NCBI GenBank assembly: GCA_008933995.1 | Contig: WARS01000012.1 | Location: 8,355,501 to 8,419,500, forward strand | DNA: 64,000 nucleotides | Source: Datnioides undecimradiatus | Lineage: Eukaryota; Chordata; Actinopteri; Lobotiformes; Datnioididae | Direction: 5' to 3' | Shown: in pieces, positions 37,801 to 49,650 of the stretch | Layout of the letters: each line of letters begins with the position of its first letter | Position numbering within the stretch: the first letter of the stretch is position 1 | Position numbers and translations under genes: made by a program | The notes under the pieces: generated by a model | Told to the model about the DNA's origin: nothing | What the model saw: the letters and a program-made list of their open reading frames with translations, nothing else | Database searches by the model: none

Positions 37801-40094
37801 TTATTATTCTAACTAGTATTTATTTAGTGAAACTTAACCGAGCATGCTCGCTCTTTCCGAGCTGCTGTGCATTCACACAGTTACAAATTCACACCTAGAG
37901 GTTGGCCTGTATAACCGCAGTCATCAACTGTTGGCTGAGAGGAGCAGCTATGCCGAAACAGTTGGGGGTTAAGTGTCCAGCTGGAAGGTAGCATGAGGAC
38001 TTTTTGTTAAGGACGAGGAGAGGCAGTTGCCTCTTCAGTTTCCTTGATTTTAACAAAGCCTGGGCGGGAAATTTAAACTATCCTGACTTCCTTATACTGC
38101 ATGAGCTGTTGTCAGGAGACGGTTAAAAGCAGTAGAGTTGATAACTGGGGCAATGATGTTAATAAAAATGGGACTAGATGGGATAAGAAGTAGTTCTAGT
38201 TTTTAATAAAAACTCTGAAGAGCTATCAGTAATTTATAATCCTGCAATATGGCTTTGATCATCTCACACACAAACAAAAGAAGCTGGTTTCAAACATTTG
38301 TTTTTTAAAAAAAACCGTATAAATACATTTACAGAAGTTCAAGGGACAAGGACTTCTTGTTTATTGTGGCAAAAAGTCCTAAATAATTAATTTATGCCAC
38401 ATTTTAGTCTTTAGCCATCTCTGGTGCTAAGTAGTTGTGGTGCGTCTGTGCTGCAGTTCCCCAGAGATCACTTGTTAATCAAAGAGTGCGGGCAGAGCTG
38501 CGGTGTCTTTTTTTTGACTTTCTGTTAATGTTGTTTGTGTTTCTTTTATTTGTCTGCTCAAAAGAGGGCAGATGTCGCTGCTCACGCTAACTACGCAGTC
38601 GCAAACAAGCAACGCTGTTGGTGTTGCTGAGAATAAAGTAGAATGCAAAACTTACTGAGCGGACACTGATCTTTGGTTTTATCTTTTTAAAAAGCTGAAT
38701 TGAATATTGACCATTCTGTACTGATTGGGTCAAAGTGAAGAGCTTTTGTTCTGAAAAGTCTATCACTTTACCATATTTAGAAAACTAGACTAAAGACCCT
38801 TTAAAAACAGGACACAGTTAAATGCAGAGAACTTAAGAGAGGTACAGTACAGGTAGCCCCAAGCTAATCGGCTGGGATGGAAAAAGGAGGTATAACAGAG
38901 ATGGAGGAGGTGAAAGAGGGTGGGATGGATGAAGGGAGGCACCCTGCTGGTTCCCAGTCAAAGTGACAGGGTGACAGGTGGAGGGGGCTGGCCTATGTGT
39001 GTTTGTGCGTAATTCTTTGTGTGTGTGTGTGTGCAAGCACAAGCAAATGCGAGGAGGGCCTTGGGGATGGGGGTTCACCTGCTCGACTCATGTCCTGACA
39101 GGTAGCAACCCCCCTTCCTCCCTCCTCTGCCAACGACCCCCAACCACCCAACCACCGCCACCCAGTCCCCACGCAGCACCCAACAGTTTCTTTTATTCCA
39201 TCTCAGAGTTCAATCTGGTCAGCACAGCCCCCTTATGCTCCCATCCGTGGGCGGATGTGTGGCAGCTTAAAGATTCCCATCTGCCGTCCTTGACTGGGTG
39301 CCAGAGGAGCTGGGAATGGCCGTCTCTGATGGAGGAAGTGCAGGGAATTGTTAAGGCTTTGTTTCCTGGTTGATTTCCATGCTCAGGGTTAGAGAGCATT
39401 ACATGATATTTGTGTTGGACGTATTGACACCTACCCAGCTTTCAGCATTTTACACAGTCACAGATGTTAATGACATTGCTTGGGATCCTTTCTCAGACGT
39501 ACTTGAGTTCAGTATAACACATTTCCTTTGGAATCAGCAAGAACATTAATATATATATACATATACATACATACATACATATATACATATATATATATAT
39601 CTTATTTAATAATTGGGTTTTAAAAGATATTACTCCTCCTCCTTATCTGATCTCTGGGGTTAAAGTTAGATTCAGTTCGTTTTGGTTTGGGTGGTTGAGG
39701 TTACAATGAGGTTTTGGACCTGGTTTGACTTTCTTTACTGCAACATACCTCCCTGGTTGAGCCCACACACTCCGCTTCTTTTTGTATATCAGATGGATAA
39801 GTGGACATTTATTTTCATACAAAAGAAAAATTGCAAATTTCCTGTGAGGTCATGCTGCAATTTGCTAGCATGGAAACATTGTGAGCTTCAGTGTTTTGCT
39901 AGTATTTGGTGATCTTTACCCCTTGAACTAAGTTTTCTATTGAAGCTACTTCAAATACTTGTTTATAAAACAAACTTTTTATGTCATAATCATGAAAAAC
40001 ATAAACAAATGAACACAAGTAGAGTTACATTAACTTCCTCTATCATATTATCTTGTTGAAGCCACTCTATCATGTTGTCATGTCTTTCTATGTG
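34841..40094. other. 5 kb gene-free stretch
   Basis: No supported exon. It contains pyrimidine-rich and CA-rich patches (35520-35600), a degenerate GT-rich patch (36720-36790) and an AT/CATA microsatellite (39548-39600). An open frame at 36919-37218 (99 codons) contains the hydrophobic run VTLLLLCVFPVAV but no recognisable family and no cysteine pattern I know; I treat it as chance. Confidence 0.35.
39548..39600. repeat. (TA)n/(CATA)n microsatellite
   Basis: Mixed TA and CATA units over about 53 bases. Confidence 0.9.
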
Positions 40095-40300
40095 CCCCCC
40101 ACCCCGCCCCCTGCAGAAGACATGGAAGTGGTGGCCTGGTGCCAGTAAACACAGAGCTTTTGTTTGTGGGAATCGGCCTCAGGTGCAGTTGACCCCTGAC
40201 CTGTAAGCCTGCAGGTTGAACAAAGGGCCATTAAGGAGAGCTGGGCATGTCTCCACTCCAGAACGACTCAGACAGAGAGGTTTACAGAAAGTGTTCCAAG
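40095..40300. promoter_or_regulatory. candidate regulatory block
   Basis: A complex block with AGTAAACACAG (FOX-like), TTTGTTTGTGG, CAGGTGCAGTTGACC and GGGCCATTAAGG words. Weak candidate from composition. Confidence 0.25.
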
Positions 40301-41744
40301 GGTCAGGACTTTACACAGATGAAGATGTGGACATATGGAATCCCACTTTTTGGGCATTTTAAGAACAGGCCACAGATGCATACTCACAAAACAACAAGTG
40401 AACACACCATGTCATGATTTCTAACATTCATCAATTTATTGGCTTTTTTGAAGGACAGCTACCCATCAAGCAAGCGCTGACAGCCACCATCAACACTTGC
40501 GAATCCAGACCAGGTCACTTCATCATCATCTGATCACTGAGACAAGGTTCTCCTGGAGATATCCCCTTGTCCCCCTGTCACTGCTATAACAAAGTAGAGA
40601 CAGAGTCTTGTCCTTTGGGCTATAGCTGGTGACAGGTAAGACACAATGCCCTTAGTCACTCGCAGGGCCCTGAGGAAACAATCGGGTCACTCAGTCAGAA
40701 AAAGTTGTGTGTGTGGGGCACCCTGTGTACACACTACTTTTACACCTGAAACTGACAGGTTTCAAGCAACAGAGCTACAGAAATCTACGGTAAACACGCT
40801 TTATAGTTTTGTTTTTGTATCCTTCCTGCTGGTTGTTTTGTTTGTGTTTTACATGTTGATCCATCCTATAGGACACACTGCACTGTATGTGCAGAAAACC
40901 AAAACTCATTCCTGCTCTCAGTTCTTCCCTCCTCCATCTTTCTGGCTCAACACTGCCACCCAGTGATCTCACACAGAGAAGTAACACCACTCAGTCAGTC
41001 ATCGGGCTCCAGTCCTGAGGCCTGTGGTTAGGTATACAACATGACCTCACTGCCAGGGAAATACATAAGACAGGATGGGATTTTCCATTGCACCCTGGAG
41101 GGAGTTTGTCCAGACCACCACACTTCACCCCTACATCCCTACACCATGAGCTAACAAAGACAAGTGATTGACATAGTCAGAAAAGCCTACAGTGGACACC
41201 TCTGAATGTCTGTGAATGTGATTTATGGTTCAGAGTGTGCTTTCTCTATTGACACTGCTCTGATTTTCCTCCCTGCTCACCAGGAGGTTCTTTTTTTCTT
41301 TCCTCATAAATGCCAAAATCATGCTAGACGGCAGAAGTACATGACTAATGTCCCTGCATAGCCTTTATCGACTGAATACAGAGGGAGGTTTGTGTCTCTG
41401 TGCCACCTGCGATCTGTAAAAAAACAGTGGACCATCACAGGCATCCCAATCAGAAAGTGGCACAGCACATTTTAAATGTGTCAAGCAAAGCCAAGCATTC
41501 CAGCCAAGCATGTCAAACCTCAGAGGTGATCAGGCAAACGTCTTTTTCTTTCAGTTTAGTCAATCATTAACTCACAATGACCCTGATTAAAGGCAGTCAT
41601 TAAAACAAAACGTATAACACCTTCAGGTGTTATTCTTACCAGGAACATAATGATTTAAGTGGCATCAATGATCTTCACCCTTTGGACTAGGTTACAGGTG
41701 AGTCATGTAGCATTATATACACAAAGTGTTTCTGTCTTTTAGTT
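40301..41744. other. gene-free stretch
   Basis: No exon or repeat is recognised. Confidence 0.35.
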
Positions 41745-41890
41745 CATCGTCTTCTGCTATTATCCTAATAGAGAGCAGTGCATTAGTGGTTGTCCTGAGA
41801 AGACGGGCAGGCCGTCAAAATGTAGATGTAATTAGCGATGGGGAGGAAACGAGCTGAGGGGGCCCATCGCACCTCCTGGAGATCTGAGAT
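41745..41890. promoter_or_regulatory. candidate regulatory block
   Basis: A short, dense block with CTATTATCCTAATAG, GTGCATTAGTGG and TGTAATTAGCGATGG words, flanked by simpler sequence. Possible small conserved noncoding element. Confidence 0.3.
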
Positions 41891-43399
41891 ACTGTAGGTA
41901 AAGGTGGTTTAATAATTTAAAGTGGACGGTTGTAAAAGCAGGGTCTTAAAATTCAAAATTATACGCCTGTAGAAACACACCAAAGCACCAACACACAGCA
42001 AAATTCACGCAGGTAGGATATTAGGATTATTGAAAAAAGCACCTGACAGTATACCTTAAAATAAAAAATGTATTTGTAGCTATACAATATTGTGCACTTT
42101 TTCTGTACTTCTGTACAGTTTTAAAGCCGCCATAATCAATATTTTATAGCTTATAACAATGCATCAGATGTGCAGTGTGGAGCAGAACACGCATTGTGGT
42201 GAACCCACAGAATTATCACGTGACTCAGCAGTTACCTGCAGAGCTTTACGGTGTTTTGTGTGTATGTATATTCATTGTTTTGGTTTAACTGCTTGTAACT
42301 GTTCTGTTATGGTGAGCCCTAATTAACCCTCTCAAAACAACAGGTTGGTGGTGGGGTTAGGAGTCCAACATTAAAATATCCCTCTTCTCTGTAATAATGA
42401 ATATTGACAAACCAAACGACAGACATCAAAGGCAAATAGCTCATGAACATATTGGAGCAGACATTTTTTTTTGCCCAGAGTTAATGCAAAACAAAGCTAA
42501 AATGACAGTGAATATTGGATTTAGATTCATCAGGTCACAAGAAACATGAATCCAAATGAATGCTACATATCTGCTCAATGTGTAAAAGTGTAAATTTGCC
42601 ACCATAAAAGTTACATGTTGTGTTTAGTATCCAAGCAGCCAAGTCAACCTTAAAAAAAAGCTAAAAACTGTAAGCGCAATTTAATTTATAAACAAAATAA
42701 CTGACTTTGTATAATTTCTGGGACATCTTTTTTGCATTTATTAAGGTTTTTAATATTTTGTTTTATTATTTACATTGTATTGCAATCTCTTTTATTTCTT
42801 TTATTTTATTTCTTTTATTTATAACTGTAATTGTCTAGATTTTTGTCCTCTATGATCCTATAAACAGTAAAAGCAATGCTTGATGAGTAATAAAGCCTAG
42901 TATACACAGATATTTTTATGGATCCTCGTGTGATAACCACTCCTCTGAGTTGCAAGCCCACATACGCATACACCTTTGCACGTGGGGGAACACACATCCC
43001 AAAAACACGCTCGGGTCTCAGCAGTCTGATCCTCCGCTCCTCTACACCTTGTAGGGATTACAGGTGTTGGTTTTCTTTCCACTGTGCAAGAGGAACCAGG
43101 GTCCTGCTCCTATGTGCCCAAGTATTTGTACGTATACAAGAGCACAGGAAACCTGATCACTTTTAATAATTCATGACAACTCTGAAACCCCTTCACCTCT
43201 GTCCATTAGTTCCTCTAAGACCTCTGGCCTAACACTACTTTGTAACTTCTTGAGCACAAGAGAGCATGTCTCCCCACTGCCTCCTCTAATGCCTGTCACA
43301 GTGACAGTGACTCATATCAGGTTTTACAATTGCTCCAACTCTGTGTTAGACACTGTGTGTCTAACTGACTGCTGATCGGCTGTAGCTTCACCTGTTGTT
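41891..43399. other. gene-free stretch
   Basis: Mostly AT-rich. A T-rich imperfect tandem of TTTTATTTC units lies at 42788-42823. No exon is recognised. Confidence 0.4.
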
Positions 43400-43765
43400 C
43401 AGTTACTGTGATGAATTTATATTGATAGGCAGAGGACAGCAGGACAACAGTATCAAGTGGGTGTCAGTGCGGTCTGGCCACACTTTGTCTCCATTTACTT
43501 AATTAATGTGTGTTTCTTTCGCCTGTCAGCTACACCAGGGGTATAAATCTTAGCTAGCAGGGACAGCGGGTGTGGTGGTGGGGGCTGGAAGTGACAAGGG
43601 AGCCTGTTGATAAATAATGCACATGGTACACCTCAGAGTGTGACTAATCCAAACCTCTTGACACGAGAGGGCCGTGCCTTAGCCACGACATTAGCCTTGA
43701 CGCTTCCCGTGCACCTCCCAACCTTGAAGGTGTTTATGCAGTAAGTGTTCATTTGCATATGAGAG
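43400..43765. promoter_or_regulatory. candidate long-range enhancer with octamer and TTAATTAA
   Basis: A complex block with TTAATTAA at 43499-43506, a POU octamer (ATTTGCAT) at 43751-43758, GATTAGTCACAC-type words on the reverse strand and a TATAAAT at 43542-43548 behind a short G run. It may be an enhancer. The TATA word could also seed a noncoding transcript. Confidence 0.35.
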
Positions 43766-44204
43766 AATACAAGAGAGAACAGTGTATACAAAGAACACAT
43801 CTCTTCTGTACATTGCAATTATCATGACACAAAAAACGTAATAAATTTGCTCTGCACCTGAATGGTAAAAAACAGTTGGGTCCATCTAGAATAACGAGCT
43901 GGCAGCACAACAAAGAAAAAACTCTAATAGGAACCTCGCCCTGAGCACTCCATGAACTCAATAAGTTGGGTTGATCCGAGGTGAACATTTGATTACATTG
44001 TGCCAATGTGTTGGTCTTGATCCAGCATGCCACCCTGTTCTACACTAGTGGTGATGATGCTGTTGTTGGAAGGAGAACAAACAGCTACACCCAAAACAAT
44101 GTAGCTACATTGGATATGTTGCAGGTCTTATTCCTTGTTTGTTCAAGGTTGTAACCTATACTTTCTAAAAATGTAGCTAATTTAAAATAACTAATTAAAA
44201 ATAT
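43766..44204. other. gene-free stretch
   Basis: No feature is recognised. Confidence 0.35.
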
Positions 44205-44605
44205 CTGTCCAGTCTCCTGCCAGCCAGTGAAATTGAGCTCCAGTTATTTGTGGTGTCGTAATCTAATGAACAGCTAATGGCACAGGTCATGTCATAACAC
44301 TCAGCAGATCCAGGCTCACTCTACCACCTGCTGGAATGCAGGTTTCCTTTGATAATTGGGGCAATTAGAGATTCCCCTGCTTCACTATCCCTGGTCGTGC
44401 AGGAACCCTGCTATTACTATTACACAACTCGACCAGGAAGACTCACCTTAGGGTCTACAACCAGCTTATCTTAATTATCATATCAGCTTGCCTCAGTTAG
44501 GCGTTTGCCTGAGCCAGTGTGCGCCGACTACAATTGTAGCGCCAATGTAAATTAATGACAGGGAAAGTGGGCCCATTACAGCCTAATGAGTACTATCTTG
44601 AGGCA
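44205..44605. promoter_or_regulatory. strong candidate long-range enhancer
   Basis: Four hundred bases of dense sequence with many homeodomain words (GATAATTGGGGCAATTAGAG near 44350, CTTAATTATCATATC near 44469, GTAAATTAATGAC near 44547). It also holds a perfect 12-base palindrome CTACAATTGTAG at 44528-44539, embedded between two GCGCC copies. No coding signal. By motif density it is one of the best enhancer candidates in the desert. Confidence 0.4.
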
Positions 44606-45839
44606 AATGGACATGTGAATACATGTTACCATATGCTAACTGACCGGATATAACACACACATAAAGCTGTGTACTTTAGGTCTATATATCCACACACACA
44701 CAAATATGTTCACTTGTCCTCACATGCACAGGCTGATATACCAGGAAATGTGCACTTCTCAGTTGTCACTGTAGCTAACAAAGGCAACAGTGACAGCAGA
44801 GATCAAACAGAAAGCAGAGTCTTTAGGTGTGGCAGCACTAGAAATGCAACAGTAGGAGCTCCTCTCTTCATCTGTCTTGAGTAAGCGTTTCATCTTGTGT
44901 CACATGACAGCTGATGGCAATCATTTGCCTTTGTTTGTCATGCAATGCCCGCCGTCACTTAAAGACCCCCTGTACTCTCACACGCGAGGCTTGTCTTTTA
45001 TCAGAAGGCCCCCTCTTTTGTCTCCAAACTGCCAGAGAGCGATTAATCCCCCACATACACCTTTACCTCACATTTAGGGCCACCTTGTTGTTGCTCGGGG
45101 TTGGGAACCACTTCAGAGAAAAGACAGGGAGATGACATGGGAGAGAAAAAAATACAAGAGGAATATTGTGAGCGATACAGTATCGTCTCAACATGACCTA
45201 AACCAAAAACAAATATGAGATATGTAACAAAAAGCTCAGGCCTTGGTTGCAGCCCAGGGGTACCCCTCGGATACAGTGTCTCCACCAAAGCTCTTGTTTT
45301 CCAGTACACAGTGACGGAGACAGCAGACACAGTAGGTAAGTGTTTGTGTCGGGCCAGGCCTAAGCCCCTTAGACTCCGTTAGTCCCCTAACGTCTACTCA
45401 GGTTCCTCAGGTTCTCAGGGTTGGACCTGTGTTCTGTTCCCTGAGCGCTGCCATGACACTGGCCCTCAGTAGCCACAAACACAAACAGTAATTGTGATAG
45501 GCTCACACAAACAGGCACATAAGCACACATGCACATACACGCACACACACACACACTTAGTGTAACACCCCTCCCTTTGCATAAAGAGCATCCCAATGGA
45601 ATGTAGTGGTGTGTGTGTCTGACGCCACGCTAAGCCACCTCAGTCCTGCTGAGGAGTCTACTTTTGCAAGCCCTGTCGTCTGCGTCTGGCCATCACAATC
45701 ATGAGAAAATCACTAGGTGCCTGCGGGGCACATCTCCCAGGTTACAGGTATGCCTGTTGACACATGCCAAATCCCCCTCTTTCTCCCAGGTTGGTGGTGA
45801 ACACGCTGGAACGCCCTGTCTAAACCGCAGACATCACAT
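44606..45839. other. gene-free stretch with CA repeats
   Basis: An imperfect CA tract lies at 45525-45556. No exon is recognised. Confidence 0.35.
45525..45556. repeat. imperfect (CA)n microsatellite
   Basis: CA units with a few CATG interruptions. Confidence 0.85.
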
Positions 45840-46080
45840 AGGCCGCTGAGCAGGGCAGGACATGTTGGGTCACGTGATGGAACCACTGCCTGCGTCGATG
45901 CCTCGTAAACATGCGTGAGTGCGGAGCCGCGTGTTGATCTGTGCACATGCACGCCAAACACACATGCACACGCGTCGCAGCCAATTCTCTGCGTAAGGTG
46001 CTGCTGCCCCGGGGGGCTCCGCGGGGCCTACAGCAAGCTGCAGCTCTGCCTGCTCTAGTCGAGCTGGTGATGGATGAGAG
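45840..46080. promoter_or_regulatory. isolated CpG-rich patch in the desert
   Basis: By direct count 18 CpGs lie between 45843 and 46061, roughly what base composition alone predicts, whereas the flanks have very few. It contains CACGCGTCGCAGCCAAT, a CCAAT box at about 45981 and a CCCCGGGGGG stretch. It may be a small CpG-island promoter of an unrecognised transcript or an unmethylated enhancer. No exon can be assigned. Confidence 0.35.
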
Positions 46081-49000
46081 TGCTGGCACATTCCTCTGAC
46101 AGGTGACGGCAGCAGCTCCTATTTGATCTGCCACTGAGTGCAGAGAGAAGAGGAAGAAGCAGAGAAAATAAAAATGCCCTAAATACATCTCCGGTGACAA
46201 AGCTGTGAGGTGGTAACATGTAGCACCACCGAAGATGCTGATGAGTCTGATATGAAATGTGAAATATTTCTAAAAAATGTTCAAAAAGGGATCAAAGAGT
46301 GACGCAACCATTTACCAAACAGTAAATTTACACAAAAAAATGCTGCTCCAAGGTATAATTTGAACTGCTTTTCATACCTCTACTCTGTAATAATTATAAT
46401 ACAGAGAAACAGTAATGTATATTTTATTAATAATTATGTGGCATGGAAATTTTACAGTACAGTATTATATTTGAATGAAGTCAAGGATATGAATACTTCC
46501 TCCACCCATTGCAAAAATGAAAGTGAGAATGATATAAATGATGTTCATCTGTATTGTACTTTAAATAATCTCCTGTAATGGCTGGCTGGACAAACAGAGT
46601 TCCACTCATGTGCGGGTGAAAACTGATCCAACCATCATATTTCCTTGAAAACATCAAGCCAGACGTGTGGGTATAGTTACAGTCAGCTCATATTACAATA
46701 AGTCATTCACTGGCTCAGCCAGTGGCACCTTAACATTTCACCGTACCTGTGACATCATAAAGTTCTCCCATTTATTCTCAGTTATGCTTGAAACCACATT
46801 GTGTATATCACAATACCCTCTAAGACTACCAACCACAAATGCAAACAAACCCACAATGCATTCTACACACCTTAATGCACTGTTGTCTCCACTCAGAAAC
46901 CATGATATCCTTTAATGTGGGCAGAAAATGCAGGTTTTGTGATTGAAATGCTACATTTGATGTAAGTATTTGTTTTGCCGCCATGGTGACTAAATCTAGG
47001 CGTAGGAGGGAACATGAACAAGCCTGGAAACATGAACAAGGAGATTCACACGATCAGGTCGGCATTAATAAAAACCAACAGGATGAATCTGCTATCGGCA
47101 CATAGCACACAGCTGACACATACACTACCAGTGGTGCCAAGCTACGAAATGTATGTCAGTACTGTAGGTATATCTATCAGCACAGGCTCTGCTTGTTTGT
47201 TTTCCATTTGCAGGTATCTGTCATTCTAGCGCAGAGACACAACAAGCTCGCTGCCTGTTGTTGAGAGCATTCACAGCCTTGGTGATGTATTACATTTCAA
47301 AGCCAGGCTTGACACATATAGACATGCATGAGCAAGTCTGGAGCATTATAAAGTTCAGTGAAAATAAAAGTCTACATCCTCATCAAAAGAGCTACCTTTT
47401 GGGTTTGCTGAAGACTGTTAAAGAGGTGTTTAATTAATTCTACTCCAGTTGTGGCTCCAGTCTTTCTGGTGTGTGTAGTTGCTGCATCACGTGCTCTTCT
47501 TGTAAACAAGGCCGTCTTGTATTTCCTGTTGCCTGCCTGGCACGCCATCCTTTTTCAAGCCACTATACTAAGAAGCCTGAGAGAAGGAAAAGAAGGGATG
47601 AAGCCTGTGTGCTTGTGTGTATTTCCACTTATATGTGCTTATATGTGCCTCTGTGAAAATGTGTGTTCATATGTGTGTGTGTTTGGGGAGCGGGGTGGAT
47701 GTCGGCTTGCGGAGGGAAGGTGGTTCAGCCACCGCCCTGACTGACTTCCAGGCTCCCCGGCAGAACCACAAACCCCCCGCTTTCCCCCCTCTGCTCACCC
47801 CTGCAGAGGCCGATGCCAGATTCAACACAGCATCCACGAAACAAACACAAACTCCCACTGTTCTCCTCTACGTGGCTTGCAGCGGTTGTGCAAGACGTTT
47901 GGTAGAAAATCCTTGTTTATATCGCAACCATAATACAGTAGATCTACAAAGAGAGGGCTCCAGCCCACGCCAGAACCACTCAAAACATTACTGACCACCT
48001 TCTAAACACTGAAATTGAGCCTCATTGCAATGTAAAGGTTTGGGGCTACGGAGGTTTGGCTCAACCTGGAAAAATTCTGTTCATACTTTTAAATACATAA
48101 AATGCATTTTCACATTAACTTTTGGCCGAGAAGTCAATTGATGACTGGGCAATGTGTTTGTTTGTATGGAAGTCTTGTGTGCTTATTGACTGTGTTTGCG
48201 TATATAATTCTTGTTTCTGGTGTGTTGTTTGAGTCTATACGTCAGATTGTAAGAGGCTCAGGAGGGCTGGTCCCCTCATGTCCCCCTCCATAAACCTCCA
48301 GCACGCCTCCCAGTCTAAGCACTGCCACTCTGTAATTGTGGAGAAACCACAGCACACAGCCCCATATATAAATACCCTATTCTCCCAGCCTTGTCAAAAT
48401 AAAGGTTGTGTGGGGAGAAAGAAATAGGGCTTTTTTGGTGGCCCTCTCCCCCACTTTGGAGCTATTTTTGAGCAAACCCTTTACCTTTGGGTGAAGCTCC
48501 GCCAATTTGAATATGATACATTAAGACAAAACTGAGGAGTTTCCTTCCTTGTCAGTGTTTTTTTTTTTTTTGTTAAGCCTAGCTCAACTTCAAGGAAGCT
48601 AAAAATAAGACCGCGGCCCTCTGTTTTAAAGTTGTGAAACTTCCACAGCTGAATGAGAACGGTTACTACATGTGTTGACACTGACACTGTAACATATTTT
48701 GTTACAACACACAGGTGAGCTGACGTGGCTGTGTTTAAAAAAAAAAAAAAAAAAAAAGGCTTAAATGTAAAGAATTGCCGGGCCTATGTACACACGGCAG
48801 ACTGTTGACATGCAGCCTGCTTTGATGTGTGTTTTCAGTGTGTGGAGACTTCCTCGTTTGTCTTTGTGGCCCACTCACCTGTCTGCATCTGCAGCAGGTC
48901 TTGTCTCACATAACACACATAAAAATGCTTTAATAGTGCTTTAAACACCCACTCAGAGTAGCCTCGAACCAGGCGTATGACTGAACCTCATCCCTTAACT

Positions 49001-49309
49001 TCCACTGAGCTCGATGTAAGACCTAGGATCCAGATTTATGCAAAAAAAAAAAAACCAAAACAGATAAAATACTTGTTTTACCATTTGAGGACGTGTAAGA
49101 ACTAGATCATTTATCTCTACGAATTCATCCTCTGCCCCTTTGGTCTGTCACTGTCAAATACAAACAGCACAGTTCATAATTAGAACTAGTGCAGGCAATT
49201 CGAGCAACACTTTTATTTTATTGGTACAAAACTTACTAATACTTTTTAAGACGTTTACAAGAAATAACTATTATTAAATAATGTTGACATGTTAATTACA
49301 CTTGAAACA
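46081..49309. other. 3 kb gene-free stretch
   Basis: No supported exon. Bases 46340-46580 are AT-rich. Bases 47610-47690 are a degenerate GT-rich patch. A 21-base A run lies at 48737-48757, with no SINE body recognisable upstream. Confidence 0.35.
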
Positions 49310-49650
49310 GTGACAATTACAGCATCTTTGATTAGCATGAAACAGGTCAGCTGAGCATGCAAAAATGAAATGTGTCCATAGGTTAGTGTGTAATTACACA
49401 TCAATGAAGATCATTCTGAAGTTTTCATAATGAATAAATGTTTAAATTAGTCGCGACAGATTTTCTTTTAAGGGCTTTTTTCTCTGGACACCTTTAATTA
49501 AATTATCAGTAAATTGTTCCAAATTACAAAACCATAAAATTAAGTGTTACCAGAATTGCAACTCCAATTAATTTGCTAATCGTTTAGTGTCACAACATTA
49601 AGCCTTTAGCTTTGCAAACAGCATGTGTCATTAGTTCAGTCTGAAATGTT
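49310..49650. promoter_or_regulatory. strong candidate long-range enhancer with palindromic TAATTA
   Basis: An AT-rich but complex block with a perfect 14-base palindrome TGTGTAATTACACA at 49387-49400 and further homeodomain words (CTTTAATTAAATTATC near 49491, CCAATTAATTTGCTAATCG near 49564), plus GATTAGCATG near 49330. The repeated TAATTA cores could be Dlx-type binding sites, allowing feedback from the Dlx proteins. That is inference. Confidence 0.4.

Noticed and set aside
48737-48757. 21-base A run considered as the tail of a SINE or retrocopy
   Set aside because: No tRNA- or 5S-like head, no target-site duplication and no open frame upstream.
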